DNA from: Hexactinellida sp. DTS-2022 | Taxonomy: Eukaryota; Porifera; Hexactinellida | Direction of reading: 5' to 3' | DNA: 64,000 nucleotides | NCBI GenBank assembly: GCA_028753945.1 | Contig: JAPNXP010000001.1 | Span: forward strand, 9,166,501-9,230,500 | Part shown: positions 34,901 to 45,759 of the stretch, piece by piece | Position numbering within the stretch: position 1 is the stretch's first letter | How the letters are laid out: each line of letters opens with the position of its first letter | The notes under the pieces: generated by a model | What the model was told of the DNA's origin: nothing | The model's input: only the letters and a program-made list of their open reading frames with translations | Databases searched by the model: none | Position numbers and translations under genes: made by a program

Positions 34901-37900
34901 AAATATGGAAGACGAGGCAGCTTCCCTGGTCGATAATCCGAGATTATTTCCTCTCAAAGATACAGGTTTTATGAGACTTCGTCGTAAAGCTAAAATTATT
35001 CGATTTAGAAGGTATAGTATTATACAGGACGAAGTTAACTTTTATAGAGAACAGTTAATGCTTTTTGTACCATGGAGAACTGACAGTAGTGATACTGACA
35101 ATATTGACTTTAAGTCTATGTATGCTACCCATCTTAATCTGATTACTCAGAATAGGGAATTATTTGAAAGTAGAGACCAATCCTCAATTGACGCGGCTAT
35201 TAATATCCTCGAGGACTTGGACCCTGATGAGCTCAACTTTGATGGAATTGCTATTGAGGAAATAATGAATAATGAGGGTGCAGTGGTTATTGAGGATACT
35301 GACTTCCAGGTAGACAATCCAGGGAACGACAATCCCTGGACTGTAGATCCCAATAGTGACCCCGGAACTAAATCTGTAGGAGGATTCTTCACTATTCCTA
35401 ACATGAATACTGAGGAGGTATTCCTTGAGATGTGTCGCAGCTTGAACAAGGTTCAGCGTACTGTATTCCTCCACACTCTGCACTGCTTTAAGACTATGAA
35501 GCAGCTGCCTATGTATCTCTATATAGGAGGAGGTGCTGGTGTTGGTAAGAGTACAGTCGTACGAGTCTTATACGAAGGTTTGGTAAGATTTATGAATTCA
35601 CTACCTGGTACTAAACCTGATGCTATTAAGGTACTGCTAACAGCTCCTACAGGTAAAGCTGCTTTTAATATCCGTGGTATGACACTCCATTCTGCATTTG
35701 CTTTACCTGTAACGGAGTTTAACGGCGAAATGCCCAACTTATCTTCTGATGTTTGTAACACATTAAGAAGTAAGCTAAGCTGTTTAAAAGTTATCATAAT
35801 AGATGAAATATCCATGGTTGGTAGTAAAATTATGTCTCAGGTTAATAAGCGATTGAAAGCCATTATGGACAATTCACTGGACTTTGGTGGTGTCTCCATC
35901 ATCTGTGTTGGGGATTTCCATCAGTTACGTCCGGTTAAGGATAGCTATGTATTTCAAATTTCAGTATCCAGTGCCAATAATTACGACGGGCTGGTTGGTC
36001 CGTACCTTTGGGAAAAATTCTCATATATAGAACTGACGGAAATAATGAGACAAAAAGATGATCAGAAGTTTGCATTAGCATTGAACAATTTTGCTAACTG
36101 TTGTTTAACTGATGATGACACAACTCTATTTACTAGTAGAATTATTGCGAAAGATTCTTATGAGAATCTTCCCATAAAATCTATCCATCTGTTTAGTACA
36201 AACGCCAGTGTATATGCTCATAACGAGATTGTTCTCAATGCATTAACCACTGAAGGTTTTAGATTTATAGCTATTGATTCTTTAGTAGGAGACACTGCTG
36301 GAGGTATAACTGACAAGCTGAGTAACCTTATTAAACACCTAAAGGTGTGTGACACCCAGGGACTACCCTATGAGCTCTTCTTGAAGCTGGGCGCTAGATA
36401 CCTCATGACGCTGAATAACGACATACAAGATGGTCTGGTTAATGGAGCTACTGGACTCTTGAAGAAAATAGTTTATGGTACCAAGAGCGATTCTCTGGAA
36501 CGAGTTCCCTGTATCCTCTGGATCGAGTTTGACGATCCTACAGTTGGAAAGGACAAACGAGCAAAGTCTCAGCATCGTTATGTTAGAGATAATGCAATTC
36601 CAAGGAACTGGACTCCTATTGGATTGGAAACACGACGTTTCCAGAGAGGGAAAAGTGTGAGTTGTTATAAGATAGTTAGGAAGCAGTTTCCTTTCATAGT
36701 AGCCGAAGCTCTTACAATTCATAAGAGTCAAGGCGATACTTACGACTGTGTTGTAGTCCATATAGAAATACGTATGCTACGTAATGCGTTATACACCGCG
36801 CTCAGTAGGGCTAAATCGGCATCTGGTCTGTTTGTAGTTGGTATTCTAAAACTAACTAATAAGTTATCTGAAAAAGATCCTGTCCACTTAGAACTTAAGC
36901 GGTTAAGAGAACACTGTTCTATTATCTGGTCTATTCCTCTAACTAGTCCAGATATCTATGTACACAATGTTCGTTCATTGAACAAACACTGGGAGGACTT
37001 GACCGTAGATCCATTCATAGTACAATCCCAAGTGTTAATCTTGCAGGAGACAATGACTTTAGCCACTGATAACTTTAATATCCCTGGTCATACTCTCATT
37101 GGTAGAATTGATGGTAGCGCTAGACTTCCTGGTTCTGGTACACACATATACTCCCGAAATCCAGCGGTGTGTAAGTCTTTAGTTGCACACTCAGGCTGTC
37201 ATAATGGCGCTAGGATCGAGATATTGATTATCCAGTTCTATGATCCCATGATTATCGATAACCCTATCGTGGTAATGTCTATATACCGATCACCACAATC
37301 CCCAATGAAGGAATTTTACTCGGAACTTGATCAGGTTCTATGTAAAATTGATAACTCTGATTCCTTGATTGTTACTGGGGACTTCAATATAGATTTATTT
37401 GCCCGATCTCTTGAGAGAGATATCTTGATAAAGTATTTTGCAAATAAAGGTATAATGCAATCTTTGTCTGGAGTATCCACTAACTATGGATCTCAGCTGG
37501 ATTGTGTATTCACTAAAAACTTGACCTGTACATCTGGTTTTTATGAATCATACTTTAGTGATCATAAGCCAATGTTGATTTCTCTTGGAACTGGTGTTAG
37601 TGACTGTAGTAATGTGGATAATCAACCAATTATATCACATGCTACTAGTCAACATGATATTATTGATATTGATCAAATATCAAATGATAATACAACCAAG
37701 GATATTCAGGATGTAATTGTTAGTCATGTACACATCCCTACTCCTGTGCTGCCTCCCGTAAATACATATGACAATGCAAATTCATTCACATTTGCGATGA
37801 GACAGTCATTAGCAGCATGCATTAATCTACAGAGAATACCTTTAAGACCGACTAACTATACTGGGTCTAGAGTCTCTGCTACTAGTTATTACGATTTTAT

Positions 37901-38378
37901 GCGTACAAATATAAGAGATCGGTTTAATTTCAGGATAGTTCCTGTAATAAGTGATGGGAATTGTTTCTTTAGAACATTGTCTCACATTATTTTCGGTGAT
38001 GAAAGTGAGCATCATAATATCCGTGGTTCTCTAATAGACACATTTGAACAAAGTCCTTATGTTGCTGCTTTCTGTGGCATCCAAGGCTATAATGCAGTTA
38101 CTATTCAGCAACACTGGAGTAATATGCGGCGTAATTACTCTTGGGGAAGTTTGAATGAACTTATTATGTTAGGCATTTTAGCCCGCATTAATGTAAGTTA
38201 TATTAATGCTCCTGATACAGACCCGTCTAAATGGGTTATAACTGATGTGTATACTGAAAATATGATAGGTATACCCAATGATCCTATCTATCAAGGAAAG
38301 TCATTAATAGTTCTATTTCATTCCATTAATCATTGTGGAAGTGGTGCGAACCACTATGATGCAATCTACATGATTTAA
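31981..38378 (+). CDS. Helentron Rep-helicase-endonuclease-OTU protein
   Basis: Three exons give about 2016 codons: 31981-32121, 32262-33112 and 33320-38378, joined in frame by GT-AG introns. Exon 1 has a cysteine-rich finger (FVCSCCGCLHFRKTV). Exon 2 begins with the DUF6570-like block (VCKTC, LSGLTVIEQRLVSPRHEFMN, MVVNVPIDV). Exon 3 carries FFLTLSAAETKW and the HUH motif PHVHSLLWV (nt ~33879). Two tyrosines in YVISYIGK (~34464, 34476) have Y-x3-Y spacing, as in Helitron Rep. PIF1 helicase follows: Walker A GGGAGVGKST ~35526, Walker B IIIDEIS ~35796, VGDFHQLRPV, THKSQG-like IHKSQGDTYD, ALYTALSRA. Next is an AP-like endonuclease (HNVRSLNKHW, LQETMTL, VTGDFNIDL ~37371, SDHKPM ~37557). The C-terminus is an OTU protease (DGNCFFRTLS with Cys ~37962; NHYDAIYMI with His ~38352). 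All key residues look intact. No start ATG was found: the frame opens beside repeat DNA, so the 5' end is missing or on an unseen exon. Known role: rolling-circle transposition. Confidence 0.9.
32122..32261 (+). other. intron 1 of Helentron gene
   Basis: Donor CAAACAG/GTAATT and acceptor CCTTTAG/GTTTTT flank 140 AT-rich bases. Splicing is phase 0 and joins ...DFVKQ to VFLYE. Confidence 0.75.
33113..33319 (+). other. intron 2 of Helentron gene
   Basis: Donor TTGAG/GTTAGT and acceptor ATACCCTAG/ATATG flank 207 AT-rich bases. Phase-2 splicing recreates Arg and gives DILR-YDRRCST. It contains the inverse pair CCATGGAT / ATCCATGG. Confidence 0.8.
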
Positions 38379-38559
38379 TAGTATTTTAGCTATTGGCGTT
38401 TATTTTCTTATGTAGAATTTCTTGACAAATAATGGATTATGCTATTTCATAACTTTATGAGATTCCAAATTTTCCTGGACTTGATACTATAATTGTTTGT
38501 CATTATGAGTACAATCAGGTTTAATAATACTTTGCTAATTAATACATGTAACTGTTACT
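38379..38559. other. 3' flank of Helentron gene
   Basis: AT-rich, no feature recognised. Confidence 0.4.
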
Positions 38560-38695
38560 AAGTGTGCAACGCATATGGCCTCTATGAGGTGTGCGAGATT
38601 TCATATGGCTTGCTTTTTTGGCAAGTGTGCTAGGCATATGGCTTGTCTGTATGATAAGTGTGCGTATTTGCATATGGCTTATGTAACAGGGATCA
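38560..38695 (+). repeat. four degenerate CATATGGC repeats
   Basis: AAGTGTGC...CATATGGCTT recurs four times at about 30-39-base spacing (CATATGG near 38572, 38602, 38633, 38672). Position just 3' of the gene suggests a subterminal repeat of the mobile element. Confidence 0.6.
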
Positions 38696-38710
38696 TGGTG
38701 CAATTAGTAA

Positions 38711-38972
38711 TTTATGGGTTAATTTCGGGGAAAAGGTACTGAAGTGTGTCCCAAGTGCACCCACTGATTCTTATCAGCAACCCTTGAGGGACCGAATTGA
38801 AATTCTCCATAAATTTATAGCAGTATTCTGTAATTATCTTATTTATGGGTTAATTTCGGGGAAAAGGTACTGAGGTGTGTCCCAAGTGCACCCACTGATT
38901 CTTATCAGCAGGCCTTGAGGGACCGAATTGAAATTCTCCATAGATTTAAAGCAGTGTTCTGTAATTATCTTA
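38711..38972 (+). repeat. 131-bp tandem duplication
   Basis: TTTATGGGTTAATTTCGGGG...GTAATTATCTTA occurs at 38711 and again at 38842 with a few substitutions. Confidence 0.9.
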
Positions 38973-39195
38973 TATATGGGGGTAATTGTGAAAGGTGAAT
39001 TCAAGTAATACATCTTAATTGATGTTAAATTATTGGTTGATAATGAATTATGGTGGTTTTTGCAAATACACCAGGAAATATACTTATTTCACAATCACAA
39101 GGTATACGTATATTCCATTTGATCCGAAATTATTCTAATTTCAATTGATAACATGATATAAATAGAGTTTTAATTAGATAGTATACGTGTGTAGT
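38973..39195. other. AT-rich spacer, no feature seen
   Basis: Joins the duplicated block to the inverted R1; the 3' end of the Helentron proper is presumably here or in the duplication but has no readable signal. Confidence 0.35.
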
Positions 39196-39300
39196 AAATG
39201 AAGTGAGCTAAAACGAAACTTCCAACTCACTAAGGGTCGTTGCCTTTTGAATCACTTTTCTGAAATAGTTTAACACCTTCATAGTGATGATGACATGGCG
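39196..39300 (-). repeat. R1 segment, right flank of Helentron (inverted)
   Basis: The reverse complement reads CGCCATGTCATCATCACTAT and stays homologous for about 100 bases to the R1 at 31649, then diverges at TTCATTTACTAC. Confidence 0.8.
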
Positions 39301-39431
39301 AAAAAAAAACCAAAATTGCAGCCTGTGCCGACAGCATGTTCCATTGGAGGCACTATCGATAAACAACCAACAAAATATAGTGCCACCAAAGGAACATGCG
39401 TCGGCACAGGCTGCAATTTTGGTTTTTTTTT
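39301..39431 (-). repeat. hpA hairpin, right flank of Helentron (inverted)
   Basis: GACAGCATG arm first, so reversed. Both arms keep GCAGCCTGTGCCGAC / GTCGGCACAGGCTGC, nearly perfectly paired. The outer side is unrelated AT-rich DNA with no modM. Confidence 0.88.
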
Positions 39432-39625
39432 TATTTATGTCTAAATTTCATTTCTGAACTTATGGGTCTTTTAGAATTGAATCTATCTATCTGAAAGTTA
39501 TTATTTAGTAATTACCAGTAAATTGACAATTATTATTATCTGATATGGAATCTGCTAGTTAGTAACATAAATAAAAATAAAAATAATAAAAATAATAAAA
39601 ATAACATCAAAGTTATCAATATACG

Positions 39626-39836
39626 TATACTAGAACCTCGTTAGTATGAACACCAAGGGACCGTCTAAATATGTTCGTATTATCCTGAAATTCGTATTAA
39701 CGGAGTCACTTGCATGCATGTGTATAGGCTAGGTGAATAAATCTTGTTCGCATCTATTGAACAGAGTCAATTCAAGGATATGTTAAAGGGGGTTGTCAGT
39801 ATATAAATAAAATCTAAAATTACAGCTGTGCAGACA
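39626..39836 (+). repeat. partial pogo-like element and hpA-prime arm
   Basis: ACTAGAACCTCGTTAGTATG to GGAGTCACTTGCATGCATG is the left part of a pogo-like element. At 39808-39836 a lone arm AATCTAAAATTACAGCTGTG of the hpA-prime variant ends abruptly. Confidence 0.5.
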
Positions 39837-40206
39837 ACAGGCCACACATAATGACAAATCCACCCTAATCTCACTAAATATTATTGTCATTACTTTTATC
39901 ATAACTGTATTACCTTTTGACTAGAGGCCTTTATACACTTTTTTGCTTAGTAATTAGTATAGTTCTAGTATTACAACAACATAATAGTTTTGTTATAAAT
40001 TTCGAATAATTTCTCGATATTGTTTGCGGCCTGAGGAAAATTTTGTTAAGATTTTGTGGCCTGATATAAATGAAAGTTTGTGGAACCCTGTATTAAGCGG
40101 TGTCGACTATATTTCAGTATAATTAATAGAACTATAAATTGATTATCTTGCCGTGCTTTTGTACAATATATGAATTTAGGTATATAAGTGTACTCGGTAA
40201 TACATA

Positions 40207-40386
40207 CAGTATAGCCTCGTTAGTACGAATACCAACGGACGGTAAAATTTGTTCGTTTTATCAGTTCGTATTAATCGGAGTAATACCCATTGAATAGCCA
40301 TTGTAGGGACCTTATTTTGTGGAACTGTTGTTCGTCTTATCCGGAAATTCGTATTAACCGTGTTCGTAACTAACGAGGTTCTACTG
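40207..40386. mobile_element. pogo-like MITE, full length
   Basis: CAGTATAGCCTCGTTAGTAC and AACTAACGAGGTTCTACTG are inverse and flanked by TA. Confidence 0.78.
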
Positions 40387-40507
40387 TAGCTAGTATCTCT
40401 CGGGAGTGTCATACGAAATAATTTAAAGCAGTTTTTCTAATTAATTTAATAAATCAAGAATTGAAGCTAACAAGTAAAATACTAGAATAAAATACATACA
40501 TTATTAA

Positions 40508-40998
40508 TTAAATTACTTCATCTTTTATAATAATAATATTTGGATCTGGCGGCGCTAGAAGATAAAAGAAAATAATGTTAACTTGACGAGACTAAGTATA
40601 ACAAATAGGAAATAATTGTTTGTGGTTAAATTTGTAATGCAAATTACCTGATAACATTGCTGCTATCACTTTTAGCAGTTCTGCCTTCTTAAGTTTATTC
40701 GGGTCTTTATATTCGACGTCCTTAGGCCATCTCTCTGGACAATGTGGGGAATGCCACACGCATTTCCCCACACTTGATCCTGCAGAATATATAATATAAT
40801 CATCAAATAGAATTTGGAATAAATGTTTGGGTATTTAATTCTAATAATATGGGCATATTTAGTTTATCAGTCAAAAATTAATTAAGTAGTTTTAATTGAA
40901 TTATTAAAGAATTGATGAATTAAATTAATGAACTTACTTTGCGAAATGCAAACAAGTTCCCTCAGATATTGCCGCAGTTCTTTCACAGTAGTGAGCAT
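40508..40998 (-). CDS. small three-exon gene, left member of divergent pair
   Basis: Minus-strand exons are 40998-40938 (phase 1 end), 40779-40648 (phase 1 end) and 40554-40508, with donors AAA/GTAAGT and CAG/GTAATT and acceptors CTGCAG/GATC and CTTCTAG/CGCC. Spliced, they give 79 residues, starting MLTTVKELRQYLREL, with CVWHSPHCPERWPKD in the middle and ending IIIIKDEVI before TAA. Phases fit at both junctions, and codon use is less AT-biased than the introns. The right copy at 42666 shares exons 1 and 2. No family is recognised; the CxWHS...PERWPKD block may bind metal but that is a guess. It could be a host gene or captured cargo. Confidence 0.6.
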
Positions 40999-41322
40999 GG
41001 TTTGATTTACTGCTGAGTATGATTGATTTGACTTTATGATCTTTCTGTAGTGTAATTGATTTGACTTTTATTGATTTGCTGCTGTAGTTTGATTGAATTG
41101 ACTTACACTCTCGTCCTATTTATAGTTTTCTTGAAGGTAACTTGTCAATCGTTCGTTTGGTATAAATAAATAGAGGCTCTGCTGTAACTTTTTTAGAAAT
41201 CTAGCTTTGTCTTTGCAATACTCCGAATACTGATGAGTATTGAGGTATTGCAAAGGCTAACTATGTGGGAATGCCGCTGTATTGCAATTGCTAATGTGAT
41301 GCATTGTCAATGCAGCTGTACT
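40593..41322 (-). repeat. left arm of gene-bearing inverted duplication
   Basis: On the minus strand this aligns with 42427-43060, covering upstream sequence, promoter, exons 1-2 and both introns' starts (CTATGTGGGAATGCCG..., AAGAAAACTATAAATAGG, TTTAACCACAAACAATTATT). Substitutions and small indels show it is not recent. Confidence 0.8.
41117..41124 (-). promoter_or_regulatory. TATA box of left gene
   Basis: TATAAATA on the minus strand, about 120 bases before the ATG, within a block conserved in both arms. The right copy has the same octamer only 40 bases before its ATG. Confidence 0.55.
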
Positions 41323-41541
41323 GAGAATGTTGCTATATCGCAGATACTTTGTGTGCAAATGCTGCCGTATTGCAATGTTCGTTCTTTTTGTTTATTGTTT
41401 CTTGTTGTTATATTTTCTTGTTGAAATCAAGTTAATATTAATAGGAAATACAAGTTACCACCAACTCAATTCAGTAATCTAAGTTGGCACAATAATAGTA
41501 CTGAAAATAAGGATTTTTGCTAGAATTTTTCACATATAATT

Positions 41542-41865
41542 GTTGCAGTGTATACCCGCACATGGTGTGTGCGGGCACACACTGGTGTATATCCGCACAC
41601 AATCAATGAATTAGTCTGGCTAAAATATGTTGTTAGATGATGAAAATAAAACTCCTACACTTGTGAAAGGGACTATAATGGATTAAAATGTGCAGAAAAG
41701 AAAAGCAACAATAAAACACCAAACCTTCCAACGTAATAATTTGCAATAATAATAAATAACTAATCTCGCTAATAAACTTATATTAATAAAACCAACGTCA
41801 TATAGTGTGTGCGGATATACACCAGTGTGTGCCCGCACACACCATGTGCGGGTATACACTGCAAC
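41542..41865. mobile_element. 324-bp MITE with ~60-bp TIRs
   Basis: GTTGCAGTGTATACCCGCAC at the left pairs with its complement ending GCAAC at the right; pairing continues through GGTGTGTGCGGGCACACAC. ATAATT flanks both ends, a likely 6-bp TSD. AT-rich interior without coding capacity. Confidence 0.85.
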
Positions 41866-42025
41866 ATAATTGTTATATTTATACTACTTTTATGCAATAT
41901 ATTCGGTAGCTGAAGTGGAGTCAAGTTAACACAAATTTGTGACATCTAGCTGAAAGATTCGACAGTAATGGAGCAGATAATTTAGTGCATGTATAATATT
42001 ATTCTGTTTCGATTTTATATTTATC

Positions 42026-42410
42026 TCTATATATTAATTAAGAGCACAATTGTTGTCTGTTTGTTTGTCCTGAATTAATAGGAAATACCATATGCTCTAG
42101 AAATCTGAAATTTGCAAGCGGGGATAATTTTACACGCTGACAACGTTCTAATTGTTTTCTAAACGAAATAACGGGATTATGAGTTCATAAAGGCATATAT
42201 TGGGAATAACTCTCAGTTTGTATCCGATTCGCTGACAATTTTAGATGGCAAGACTTCATGAAATGAGACACGCGACCTATTTATGGGTTTATGGCGTCAC
42301 GTAGGAACTAATTTGGAATGATCTCTCACAATTTTGATTCAGTCGTTACAAAATTTAGTCACATTTAAAATACAAACTGCTTGCCCGCGCTACGCGCGTT
42401 CTTACAACTC
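42026..42410 (+). mobile_element. Helitron-like MITE
   Basis: It starts TCTATATATTAATTAAGAGC followed by GTCTGTTTGTTTGTC. It ends near the GC hairpin CCCGCGCTACGCGCG. Both features are typical of non-autonomous Helitrons, though a clean CTRR end is not visible. A related fragment lies at 7350-7700. Confidence 0.65.
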
Positions 42411-42426
42411 AGCCAGCAAAGGGCAG

Positions 42427-43060
42427 TACAGCTGCATTGACAATGCATCACATTAGCAATTGCAATACAGCCGCATTCCCACATAGTTAGCCTTTGCAAT
42501 ACCTCAATACTCATCAGTATTCGCAGTATTGCAAAGACAAAGCTAGATTTCTAAAAAAGTTAAAGCAGAGCCTCTATTTATACCAAACGAACGATTGACA
42601 AGTTACCTTCAAGAAAACTATAAATAGGACGAGTGTGTAAGTCAAATCAAATCAATTAAAGTCACATGTTTACTACAGTGAAAGAACTGCGGCGTCATTT
42701 GAGGGAACTTGTGTGCATTTCTCAAAGTAAGTTCATTAATTTAATTCATCAATTCTTTAAAATAATTCAATTAAAACTACTTAATTAATTTTTGACTGAT
42801 AAACTAAATATGCCCATATTAGAATTAAATACCCAAGCATTTATTCCAATTCTATTTGATGATTATATAATATATTCAGCAGGATCAAGTGTGGGGAAAT
42901 GCATTTGGCATTCCCAAACTCCAGAGAGATGGCCGAAGGATATCACATTGGATCCCGAACAAACTAAAAAAGTCTCGATTAATTGCAGTGATAACATCAA
43001 TGCAGGTAATTCGTATAACAAATTTAACCACAAACAATTATTTCCTATTTGTTATACTTA
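42427..43060 (+). repeat. right arm of gene-bearing inverted duplication
   Basis: Mirror copy of 40593-41322. Homology stops at GTTATACTTA, where the palB array begins. Confidence 0.8.
42619..42626 (+). promoter_or_regulatory. TATA box of right gene
   Basis: TATAAATA in AAAACTATAAATAGGACGAG, 40 bases before the ATG, leaving room for a short 5' leader. Confidence 0.55.
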
Positions 43061-45479
43061 TTACTGTGCCGACTATACTATAGTATAGTGGCCCAGTTCT
43101 AATCTTACTGCCTTGGTTATTATTATATACTGTGCCGACTATACTATAGTATAGTGGCCCAGTATTGGTCTTAGTGCTTTGGTATATTATTATTACTGTG
43201 CCGACTATACTATAGTATAGTGGCCCAGTATTGGTCTTAGTGCTTTGGTATATTATTATTACTGTGCCGACTATACTATAGTATAGTGGCCCAGTATTGG
43301 TCTTAGTGCTTTGGTATATTATTATTACTGTGCCGACTATACTATAGTATAGTGGCCCAGTATTGGAATCACTGCCTTTATTATTCGTGAAATTGGATTT
43401 CTTGTTCGTAAAATTGGATTTCTTGTTCGTGAAATTGGATTTCTTGTTCGTGAAATTGGATTTCTTGTTCGAGAAATTGCATTTCTTGTTCGTGAAATTG
43501 GATTTCTTGTTCACAAAATTGGATTTCTTGTTCGAGAAATTGGATTTCTTGTTCGAGAAATTGGATTTCTTGTTCGTGAAATTGGATTTCTTATTCGTGA
43601 AATTGCATTTCTTGTTCGAGAAATTGGATTTCTTGTTCATGAAATTGGATTTCTTGTTCGTGAAATTGGATTTCTTGTTCGAGAAATTGGATTTCTTGTT
43701 CGTGAAATTGCATTTCTTGTTCGAGAAATTGGATTTCTTGTTCATGAAATTGGATTTCTTGTTCGTGAAATTGGATTTCTTGTTCGAGAAATTGGATTTC
43801 TTGTTCGTGAAATTGGATTTCTTGTTCGTGAAATTGGATTTCTTGTTCGAGAAATTGCATTTCTTGTTCGAGAAATTGGATTTCTTGTTCATGAAATTGG
43901 ATTTCTTGTTCGTGAAATTGGATTTCTTATTCGTGAAATTGGATTTCTTGTTCGAGAAATTGGATTTCTTGTTCATGAAATTGGATTTCTTGTTCATGAA
44001 ATTGCATTTCTTATTCGTGAAATTGGATTTCTTGTTCGTGAAATTGGATTTCTTGTTCGAGAAATTGGATTTCTTGTTCGAGAAATTGGATTTCTTATTC
44101 GTGAAATTGGATTTCTTGTTCGAGAAATTGGATTTCTTGTTCATGAAATTGGATTTCTTATTCGTGAAATTGGATTTCTTGTTCGAGAAATTGGATTTCT
44201 TGTTCGTGAAATTGGATTTCTTGTTCGAGAAATTGGATTTCTTGTTCGTGAAATTGGATTTCTTGTTCGAGAAATTGCATTTCTTGTTCGAGAAATTGGA
44301 TTTCTTGTTCGAGAAATTGGATTTCTTGTTCATGAAATTGGATTTCTTATTCGTGAAATTGGATTTCTTGTTCGAGAAATTGGATTTCTTGTTCGTGAAA
44401 TTGGATTTCTTGTTCGAGAAATTGGATTTCTTGTTCGTGAAATTGGATTTCTTATTCGTGAAATTGGATTTCTTGTTCGTGAAATTGGATTTCTTGTTCG
44501 TGAAATTGGATTTCTTGTTCGAGAAATTGCATTTCTTGTTCGTGAAATTGGATTTCTTGTTCGATAAATTGGATTTCTTATTCGTGAAATTGGATTTCTT
44601 GTTCGTGAAATTGGATTTCTTGTTCGAGAAATTGGATTTCTTATTCGTGAAATTGGATTTCTTGTTCGAGAAATTGCATTTCTTGTTCGAGAAATTGGAT
44701 TTCTTGTTCGTGAAATTGGATTTCTTATTCGTGAAATTGCATTTCTTGTTCGAGAAATTGGATTTCTTATTCGAGAAATTGTATTTCTTGTTCACGAAAT
44801 TGGATTTCTTGTTCGTGAAATTGGATTTCTTGTTCGAGAAATTCGATTTCTTATTCGTGAAATTGGATTTCTTGTTCGAAAATTGGATTTCTTGTTCGAG
44901 AAATTGGTTTTCTTGTTCATGAAATTGGATTTCTTGTTCGTGAAATTGGATTTATTGTTCTTGAAATTGGATTTCTTATTCGAGAAATTGGATTTCTTGT
45001 TCACGAAATTGGATTTCTTGTTCGTTAAATTGCATTTCTTGTTCGAGAAATTGGATTTCTTGTTCGTGAAATTGGATTTCTTGTTCGAGAAATTGGATTT
45101 CTTGTTCGAGAAATTGGATTTCTTGTTCGTGAAATTGGATTTCTTGTTCGTGAAATTGGATTTCTTGTTCGTGAAATTGGATTTCTTGGTCTTGAATTGG
45201 ATTTCTTGTTCTTGAAATTGAATTTCTTGGTCTTGCATCGGATTCTTTGTCCTTCTAATATGTTTGCCCTGTATGCATAAAATTGCAGAGCGGAGTAGTG
45301 CAAAAGGGAGGTCTGTTCGCAGCCAACAAACTGTCCGGCTGTCTAGACAATTGTTGAAAATGTTTGCTGTATGTCCCATTCCTCCACAAGCAGAGAATAC
45401 TAGAGGTGTGAAAGATGATTTTTCAACTTCAAGCACCGTTGTTGATATTTTCTACGCTTCTCTAGCTCTTGAGATCTAG
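42666..45479 (+). CDS. small three-exon gene, right member of divergent pair
   Basis: Exons are 42666-42726, 42883-43005 and 45289-45479. Exon 1 (MFTTVKELRRHLRELVCIS) and exon 2 (CIWHSQTPERWPKD) match the left gene. Exon 3 follows acceptor AAAATTGCAG/AGCGG in the correct phase and encodes RSVRSQQTVRLSRQLLK, then a Ser/Thr-rich tail ending FYASLALEI before TAG, for about 124 residues. The C-terminus is unlike the left gene's, so last exons differ. Intron 2 is 2283 bases, filled by palB and minisatellite arrays. AATAAA lies 238 bases after the stop. Exon 3 assignment is inference from phase and composition. Confidence 0.5.
43063..43361 (-). repeat. palB array, five copies at 66-bp spacing
   Basis: ACTGTGCCGACTATAC begins at 43063, 43129, 43195, 43261 and 43327, exactly 66 apart. 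The spacers (TTGGTCTTAGTGCTTTGGTA) are nearly identical in copies 2-4. Confidence 0.95.
43386..45232 (+). repeat. 21-bp minisatellite, about 88 copies
   Basis: TTCGTGAAATTGGATTTCTTG is repeated with a small set of variants (GTTCGAGAAA, GTTCATGAAA, TTGCATTTC, CTTATTCGTG). Because 21 is divisible by three, frames stay open on both strands for over 500 codons (plus-strand heptad LDFLFVK, minus-strand NKKSNFT). I read these as by-products, not genes. The unit decays at the right end (45187 onward). Confidence 0.95.
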
Positions 45480-45759
45480 AAACCTTGGATAGTCGGCGGG
45501 ATCCTTATATCCTTATATCATAGATTGCTTTTTCAAATCGACCCCCCAAAAACCCACGAGAAGATAATATATCAAGTCTTGCAGTATCATCATCATGATA
45601 CTATATCAAGTATACTATATCTATATCAATATCAAGATATATCAAGTCTTGCGGTATCATCTACTACATCGTAACTTACTTTACTGAGCAATTCATTCAC
45701 TGAGCAATTCATTAGTAATAAATACTCAATTCTGACACATAGTAAAAAAGAATAATCAT
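45480..45759. other. spacer after right gene
   Basis: Simple TATCAAG/ATCAT repeats at 45560-45665, and AATAAA at 45717-45722, a possible poly(A) signal. Confidence 0.4.

Noticed and set aside
34248-36761. Minus-strand frames of 81-132 codons inside the Helentron exon
   Set aside because: Shadows of the real plus-strand exon.
31981-38378. Retrotransposon because of the AP-like endonuclease
   Set aside because: No reverse transcriptase motif is present, while HUH, paired tyrosines and PIF1 helicase define a Helitron/Helentron.
43038-44922. Reading frames of 585 (minus) and 519 (plus) codons over the 21-bp repeat
   Set aside because: The repeat period is a multiple of three, so all stop-free frames stay open; both strands are equally open and no start, splice or domain signal supports a protein.
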